Shown here: positions 6,233-9,364 of the stretch, one piece after another
Layout of the letters: every line of letters starts with the position of its first letter
Position numbering within the stretch: the first letter of the stretch is position 1
From: Candidatus Uhrbacteria bacterium
Lineage (GTDB): Bacteria; Patescibacteriota; Patescibacteriia; UBA9934; GWF2-40-263
Assembly (NCBI GenBank): GCA_016208545.1
Contig: JACQXU010000014.1
Span: forward strand, 1-9,364
Length of the DNA stretch: 9,364 nucleotides
Direction: 5' to 3'
Program-made: the position numbers and the translations under genes
The notes under the pieces: model-generated
Seen by the model: only the letters and a program-made list of their open reading frames with translations
Told to the model about the DNA's origin: nothing
Databases searched by the model: none

Positions 6233-6928
6233 ATGCCAAAAGAAAACCTTGAGGATTTAGAGCAGACGCTTGGAGTCACGTTTCAAAACAAAGACATGTT
6301 ACGACAGGCGCTTGTTCATCGATCGTACTTAAACGAACATCCAGATTTCAGACTCGGCCATAATGAACGGCTGGAATTTTTAGGCGATGCAGTTTTGGAA
6401 TTAGTCGTTACAGAAAATTTGTATCAAAATTATGAAAATCCAGAGGGAGAACTCACAAACTGGCGTGCGGCGCTTGTGAATGCTGACATGCTTTCAGATC
6501 TGTGTCGTTTATTGGAGATCGAACCGTACTTGTATCTCTCTCGCGGGGAATCAAAAGACAAAGATTCCAAAGCTCGAAGATATATTTTGGCCAATGCGTT
6601 TGAAGCGATTATTGGTTCGATTTATCTCGACGGAGGATGGGACGCGGCAAAGTCATTTATTCAAGAACGAGTGCTTTCTGAACTTCCGCGGGTTCTCAAG
6701 CAACAATTGTATGTTGATCCGAAAAGTCGTTTTCAAGAAGCCGCACAGGAACACGTTGGAGTTACGCCGTCTTATAAAGTTTTGTCAGAAGAAGGACCGG
6801 ATCACGCAAAACGTTTTGAGGTCGGCGTGTATCTAGGAAAAGAGCAGGTCGCGATCGGAACTGGAATGTCAAAACACGAAGCGCAAGTCGCCGCGGCTGA
6901 ATCAGCACTGAAAACAAAAGAGTGGTAG
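6233..6928 (+). CDS. rnc: Ribonuclease III
   Basis: A 231-residue RNase III, the dimeric double-stranded RNA endonuclease that matures rRNA precursors and cuts structured mRNAs. The signature HNERLEFLGDAVLEL is at 43-57, with the acidic residues E48 and D52 expected to bind metal. The second metal segment reads LANAFEAIIG, giving N121 where E. coli has D114 and keeping E124 (E. coli E117). The double-stranded RNA-binding domain (about 162-227) shows DPKSRFQEAAQ, GPDHAKRFEVGV and GMSKHEAQVAAAESAL. The ATG at 6233 (MPKENLEDLEQ) is preferred to the upstream TTG at 6155, which lies inside nusB. No SD is seen. A hairpin (6190-6222) lies just upstream. E. coli rnc is autoregulated by cleavage of a leader hairpin; whether that applies here is untested. 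A terminator follows 22 bases after the stop. Confidence 0.95.
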   Translation: MPKENLEDLEQTLGVTFQNKDMLRQALVHRSYLNEHPDFRLGHNERLEFLGDAVLELVVTENLYQNYENPEGELTNWRAALVNADMLSDLCRLLEIEPYLYLSRGESKDKDSKARRYILANAFEAIIGSIYLDGGWDAAKSFIQERVLSELPRVLKQQLYVDPKSRFQEAAQEHVGVTPSYKVLSEEGPDHAKRFEVGVYLGKEQVAIGTGMSKHEAQVAAAESALKTKEW

Positions 6929-6950
6929 ATAAAAATATTTTTAGAAAAAC

Positions 6951-6982
6951 AAAAACCGCTCGGATTTTTCCGACCGGTTTTT
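6951..6982. terminator. Bidirectional intrinsic terminator between rnc and tRNA-Lys
   Basis: AAAAACCG (6951-6958) pairs with CGGTTTTT (6975-6982). After a C/C mismatch, TCGGA (6960-6964) pairs with TCCGA (6969-6973) around a TTTT loop. The T-run on one side and the A-run on the other let it act for rnc on the + strand and for tRNA-Lys on the minus strand, whose 3' end lies 2 bases away. Confidence 0.85.
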
Positions 6983-6983
6983 G

Positions 6984-7058
6984 TGGTGCGCTGGGTGGGG
7001 ATCGAACCCACGGCCAAGAGATTAAGAGTCTCCTGCTCTACCGCTGAGCTACCAGCGC
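6984..7058 (-). tRNA. tRNA-Lys (anticodon CUU), CCA encoded
   Basis: Read on the minus strand from 7058, it folds as a full cloverleaf. The acceptor stem is GCGCTGG/CCAGCGC, the D arm GCTC-AGCGGTA-GAGC, the anticodon stem GGAGA/TCTCT (one G-U), the loop CTCTTAA with anticodon CTT, and the T arm GTGGG-TTCGATC-CCCAC. Discriminator A and an encoded CCA (6984-6986) follow. It decodes AAG. It shares an intergenic promoter region with the divergent tRNA-Arg, and ends 2 bases from the bidirectional terminator. Confidence 0.95.
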
Positions 7059-7071
7059 ATGAATCGTCCAA

Positions 7072-7100
7072 ATTTTGCCAGATCAATTGACAATCGTCAA
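7072..7100 (-). promoter_or_regulatory. Candidate promoter for tRNA-Lys
   Basis: On the minus strand TTGACG (7095-7100) is followed after 17 bases by CAAAAT (7072-7077, 4/6). Transcription would begin near 7065, about 7 bases before the mature tRNA 5' end. The -35 box is the mirror of the tRNA-Arg -35 box. Confidence 0.5.
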
Positions 7101-7115
7101 TAAATTTCCTATTAT
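7087..7115 (+). promoter_or_regulatory. Strong sigma-70 promoter for tRNA-Arg
   Basis: Perfect TTGACA (7087-7092), a 17-base spacer and TATTAT (7110-7115, 5/6). Transcription would start near 7122, about 4 bases before the mature tRNA 5' end, so there is almost no 5' trailer to remove. Confidence 0.8.
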
Positions 7116-7125
7116 TCTTCGGTGC

Positions 7126-7200
7126 GCGGGCGTAGCTCAAAGGATAGAGTGACGGTCTTCGGAACCGTTGATGAGGGTTCGATTCCCCCCGCCCGCACCA
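7126..7200 (+). tRNA. tRNA-Arg (anticodon UCG), CCA encoded
   Basis: The cloverleaf has acceptor GCGGGCG/CGCCCGC, D arm GCTC-AAAGGATA-GAGT (one G-U), anticodon stem ACGGT/ACCGT, loop CTTCGGA with anticodon TCG, a 4-base variable loop, and T arm GAGGG-TTCGATT-CCCCC with one A/C mismatch. Discriminator A and encoded CCA end at 7200. It reads CGA and probably other CGN codons by wobble. It ends 10 bases before the convergent rlmN stop codon; no U-tailed terminator is visible for it. Confidence 0.93.
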
Positions 7201-7210
7201 GAATAATATT

Positions 7211-8401
7211 CTAACTCGTGATTTTGGCTAACTGTCCGCAAGCCGCCGAGATTTCAGATCCCATTGAACGCCTGCGAGTTGAGTCGACTCCGCAATTTTG
7301 CAACACTTTTGAAAATTCCAAAATACGTTCTGATGACGGTGCATGAAATAAACCAGTGTCGTTGTAAATCAAAATGTTCACTTTTATATTGCCGATTTTT
7401 TTAACATAACTTGCGAGTTTTTTTGCATCAGTTTCCGAATCATTAACGCCAGACAACAATAAATACTCAAACGTCAAATAATGTCTTCGGTTGCCGTAAA
7501 TTTTCAAATAATCCTTTGCCCAAATTGCCAAGTCATCAAGAAAAGTTGGAAATGAAGACGGCATAATTTTTTTTCGAGTTTGAGCGTCCACGCTGTGTAA
7601 TGAAACTGCAAATCTAACATGAGGCCATAACGGATCTGTTAGAATTTGTCGCATGCGAGGCAAGACTCCGGCAGTTGAAACTGTTATTCGAGTCTTGCCA
7701 ATGTCAGTATATTTGATTATCAAATTCAAAGCGTCACGGACGTTTTCATAATTGAGAAGCGGTTCACCCATACCCATTACAACAATGTTGCTGATTCGTT
7801 CATTAGAGGGACCTCTGCAAAAGTCGCTTCCGGCCTGAAAGCGGTTATTTTCTCCGGTAGCATCGTCAGGTTTCCTCAATGATATAGCCATATCATTTCC
7901 GGAATCCTTCCTTGCCGCCGAAGAAAATCCCTCGCTTTCATCCTGGAATGGACTTTTGCAGAGATCCCTAGGTTTAATTTGCTCCTGCCAAAATCGAACT
8001 TGGTCAACAATTTCATCAACGGTTAGATTTCTAATTAGTCCAAGTTTTCCCGTTGCGCAAAACGCACAACCCATTGCGCATCCAATTTGAGATGAAATAC
8101 AAATCGTCCATTGCTCGCGTTTATTTTTCATGAGAACTGTTTCGATCGCATGTGAGTCTTGTGTTTGTAAAAGCGCTTTGCAAGTTTCGCGATTATCTGA
8201 TTCAACAATTTTGACACTTTTCAGCGATGTCCATGGCACAGACTCAATAATTTTACCTCGCATTTCTTTTGAAAGAGTAGAAAGATCATTCCAATTTTTA
8301 TTGTTTGGATTAAAAAGAGCAGTTTGAATTTGATCAATTCGAAACCTCGGAAGCATCGGAAACAGTTTGTTTATTAGATCATTTCGAGTGTTTATTTGCA
8401 T
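7211..8401 (-). CDS. rlmN: Dual-specificity RNA methyltransferase RlmN, with in-frame palindromic insert
   Basis: A 396-residue radical-SAM enzyme that methylates C2 of A2503 in 23S rRNA and, in E. coli, of A37 in some tRNAs. The cluster motif CxxxCxxC is C108, C112, C115 in GCAMGCAFC. The two further cysteines of the mechanism are present: C101 (E. coli C118) and C388 in AACGQL (E. coli C355). GMGEPLLN (210-217) is the SAM-binding motif. All are intact, so activity is plausible. The protein is about 55 residues longer than usual (340-350). The surplus is residues 145-199, between the cluster loop and GMGEP, encoded by the palindrome at 7807-7969. The start ATG (8399-8401) gives the expected N-terminus. 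A weak TATATT (minus strand, 8413-8418) may be its -10 box, with no SD. It converges on tRNA-Arg. Confidence 0.95.
   Translation of the reverse strand: MQINTRNDLINKLFPMLPRFRIDQIQTALFNPNNKNWNDLSTLSKEMRGKIIESVPWTSLKSVKIVESDNRETCKALLQTQDSHAIETVLMKNKREQWTICISSQIGCAMGCAFCATGKLGLIRNLTVDEIVDQVRFWQEQIKPRDLCKSPFQDESEGFSSAARKDSGNDMAISLRKPDDATGENNRFQAGSDFCRGPSNERISNIVVMGMGEPLLNYENVRDALNLIIKYTDIGKTRITVSTAGVLPRMRQILTDPLWPHVRFAVSLHSVDAQTRKKIMPSSFPTFLDDLAIWAKDYLKIYGNRRHYLTFEYLLLSGVNDSETDAKKLASYVKKIGNIKVNILIYNDTGLFHAPSSERILEFSKVLQNCGVDSTRRRSMGSEISAACGQLAKITS
7807..7969. mobile_element. Palindromic MITE-like element inserted in frame in rlmN
   Basis: An imperfect palindrome about 163 bases long, centred on a 4-base loop at 7886-7889. 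The outer arms AGGGACCTCTGCAAAAGTC (7807-7825) and 7951-7969 pair at 18 of 19 positions. Inner pairing includes TGAAAGCG (7836-7843) with 7933-7940, ATTTTC (7847-7852) with 7923-7928, and AATGATAT (7878-7885) with ATATCATT (7890-7897). TAG flanks both ends (7804-7806 and 7969-7971). If that is a 3-base target duplication, element plus duplication is 165 bases, or 55 codons, so the frame is kept. It encodes polar, low-complexity-like residues 145-199 of RlmN and no transposase. Its ends match the rpmF leader element. The palindrome is certain by eye; mobility is inferred. Confidence 0.75.
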
Positions 8402-8426
8402 AGGTTTTCAATAATATAACAAATAC

Positions 8427-8454
8427 TTGACAAATTGGCTAAAAATCGTATAAT
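8427..8454 (+). promoter_or_regulatory. Consensus sigma-70 promoter
   Basis: TTGACA (8427-8432) and TATAAT (8449-8454), both perfect, with a 16-base spacer. Transcription would start near 8461, leaving a leader of about 33 bases before the ATG at 8494. It is the only promoter here with two perfect hexamers. It lies in the divergent gap with rlmN. Confidence 0.85.
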
Positions 8455-8493
8455 TTACGATCAGGTTGAGAAATCTGAATAGAAAGGGAAGTC

Positions 8494-9123
8494 ATGGCAA
8501 AAGTGATCAGTTGCAAGGCATTCAAGGAAATGCTCGAACGCGATGGCGATCTGACAGAAGAGGAGTGCTCACAGTTCGAGGTGCATCTCAATGTCTGTCG
8601 AAGGCACAATCGGCAAATGGCGGAAGTTGAAGCGGCAATCGCTCCGAGGCTGGTACGATATGGGCAGGAACTGCGCGACGCGTTCGATTCCGGTGTCGTA
8701 GACGGAACCAGCTGGGAGAACTTGCCGGAGTTTCTTTCGCGGATGGTTTCCGAAGGCGAGTTTGGTGTCGTAGAAAAGATCCTTGCTCGGTGCGCCAAGC
8801 ACAAAAACGACATTCGCGCGATTCGAGTGATTGCACTTATGTGGCAGATCGTTCCGGACATGCGCGATCGAATCAGTCAGCATTTCGACATTAGATCAAC
8901 GATCGTGAGTGCGACCATGATAAATAATCTGCAGGAGGCAGTCAGACAGAACGCTCTGCCTGACGAAGAGAAGCGCAAGATTCCCGGTCGAATTGCGGCA
9001 CTTCAGCTTCTCTACTGCATTGATCCGAAGACGGGAGAAGTGACGTTCGAAAACGCTCCGGCGCTCGTGTGGAGAGGAGCTGACGGATTGTTTGGAGGAC
9101 GCTATCGTCCGAGTCAGGAATAG
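8494..9123 (+). CDS. Hypothetical protein with zinc-finger anti-sigma-like N-terminus
   Basis: A 209-residue protein of unknown role. Its N-terminus (C7, then LERDGDLTEEECSQFEVHL and HxxxCxxH with H31, C35, H38) resembles the zinc-binding anti-sigma (ZAS) domain pattern, Cys...DGxLxxxExxxxxxHLxxC. The usual final Cys is His here. The rest (about 45-209) is helical and has no hydrophobic segment, so it would be a soluble protein, unlike many membrane-bound anti-sigma factors. No sigma factor gene is adjacent. The ATG at 8494 follows the SD-like AAAGGGAA (8483-8490) and a consensus promoter. The gene looks compositionally different: two 60-base rows counted by hand (8581-8640, 8641-8700) are about 52% and 62% GC, against 40% (1501-1560) and 27% (4081-4140). 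Recent transfer or strong expression could explain this. It ends 65 bases before a strong terminator, so it is probably a single-gene unit. Confidence 0.8.
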   Translation: MAKVISCKAFKEMLERDGDLTEEECSQFEVHLNVCRRHNRQMAEVEAAIAPRLVRYGQELRDAFDSGVVDGTSWENLPEFLSRMVSEGEFGVVEKILARCAKHKNDIRAIRVIALMWQIVPDMRDRISQHFDIRSTIVSATMINNLQEAVRQNALPDEEKRKIPGRIAALQLLYCIDPKTGEVTFENAPALVWRGADGLFGGRYRPSQE

Positions 9124-9130
9124 AAGTGCA

Positions 9131-9153
9131 GGTTTTGGGTGTTGGGTTTTAGG
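9131..9153 (-). repeat. Short CCTAAAACCC-type repeat after a stop codon
   Basis: Read on the minus strand this is CCTAAAACCCAACACCCAAA followed by ACC, close to the CCCAACCCAAAACCTAAAA array at 1086-1114 but in the opposite orientation. It begins 7 bases after the stop codon of the preceding gene. Confidence 0.5.
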
Positions 9154-9188
9154 ATGTGGCCCACTGCTTCAGCTGTGGTACATCTCTC

Positions 9189-9222
9189 GCCCGTTTCAAG
9201 CTTCTCTTGAAACGGGCTTTTT
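9189..9222 (+). terminator. Strong intrinsic terminator
   Basis: GCCCGTTTCAAG (9189-9200) pairs perfectly with CTTGAAACGGGC (9206-9217), 12 bp around a CTTCT loop, followed by TTTTT (9218-9222). It ends transcription of the 8494-9123 gene. Confidence 0.93.
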
Positions 9223-9262
9223 GTTATTATGTGGACACTATGCCTAGTAGTACAACTTCGAA

Positions 9263-9364
9263 TTAATGATTGATAGATTTGAACGATTTAAGTCGTTTTG
9301 CCAAGAACCTACGGCCACCAGTTGTTTTGAGGTAGCCTTCTCTGCGATTTGCATCTTCTTTTGA
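9263..9364 (-). CDS. Possible C-terminal end of a minus-strand gene, cut by the window edge
   Basis: The minus strand is open from the window edge to a TAA at 9263-9265, giving 33 residues that are basic and plausible as a protein tail (EGYLKTTGGRRFLAKRLKSF near the middle). I do not recognise it. It resembles the Arg/Lys-rich end of a nucleic-acid-binding protein only in composition. A similarly short + strand frame (9267-9364) also exists, so this may be non-coding. Confidence 0.25.
   Translation of the reverse strand, partial: SKEDANRREGYLKTTGGRRFLAKRLKSFKSINH

Noticed and set aside
6593..6610. Asn121 in RNase III as a catalytic loss
   Set aside because: Asn in place of E. coli Asp114 is, to my knowledge, natural in many bacterial RNase III proteins, and the key glutamate E124 and residues E48 and D52 are kept.
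7807..7969. rlmN as a disrupted pseudogene
   Set aside because: The frame is kept across the insert and all motif residues on both sides are present, so the gene is probably functional.
1..9364. CRISPR array, prophage, toxin-antitoxin pair or defence operon
   Set aside because: No regularly spaced repeats, phage structural genes, nucleases or paired small toxin-antitoxin frames were seen on either strand.

Overview
The window looks like chromosomal DNA from an uncultivated bacterium of the Candidate Phyla Radiation (Patescibacteria, Parcubacteria-like). This is an inference. It rests on low to moderate GC, compact and often overlapping housekeeping genes, start codons mostly without a Shine-Dalgarno (SD) sequence, and lineage-type small proteins beside universal genes. 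No 16S rRNA is present to confirm it.

Layout. Positions 33-2864 hold four tightly packed + strand genes: a soluble Ser/Thr protein kinase, an unrecognised 226-residue protein, a metallo-beta-lactamase-fold protein that has lost most of its metal ligands, and a small membrane-anchored coiled-coil protein. The last of these overlaps the start of gyrA (2827-5325). A 202-base gap with a candidate promoter and a large RNA hairpin leads into rpmF (ribosomal protein bL32), then nusB and rnc (RNase III). A bidirectional terminator closes this run. Next come divergent tRNA-Lys(CUU) and tRNA-Arg(UCG) genes whose -35 boxes form an inverted repeat. rlmN (23S rRNA/tRNA adenine-C2 methyltransferase) lies on the minus strand. 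Facing away from it is a gene with a perfect-consensus promoter, higher GC, and a zinc-finger anti-sigma-like N-terminus. The last 140 bases hold a strong terminator and possibly the tail of a minus-strand gene.

Functionally the core is information processing: DNA supercoiling (gyrA), ribosome assembly and rRNA maturation (rpmF, nusB, rnc, rlmN) and decoding (two tRNAs). The kinase cluster may be regulatory.

The most unusual content is a pair of long palindromic elements with nearly the same ends (core GACCTYTGCAAAASTCG). One (126 bases) forms the rpmF leader and buries the rpmF SD sequence in an 18-bp helix. The other (about 163 bases) sits inside rlmN in frame and adds about 55 residues in a loop between conserved motifs. 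Together they suggest a dispersed palindromic/MITE family, one copy apparently serving as a translation-control leader and the other as tolerated protein-coding sequence, comparable in behaviour to Rickettsia palindromic elements. Short repeats also sit at or over the 3' ends of three genes.
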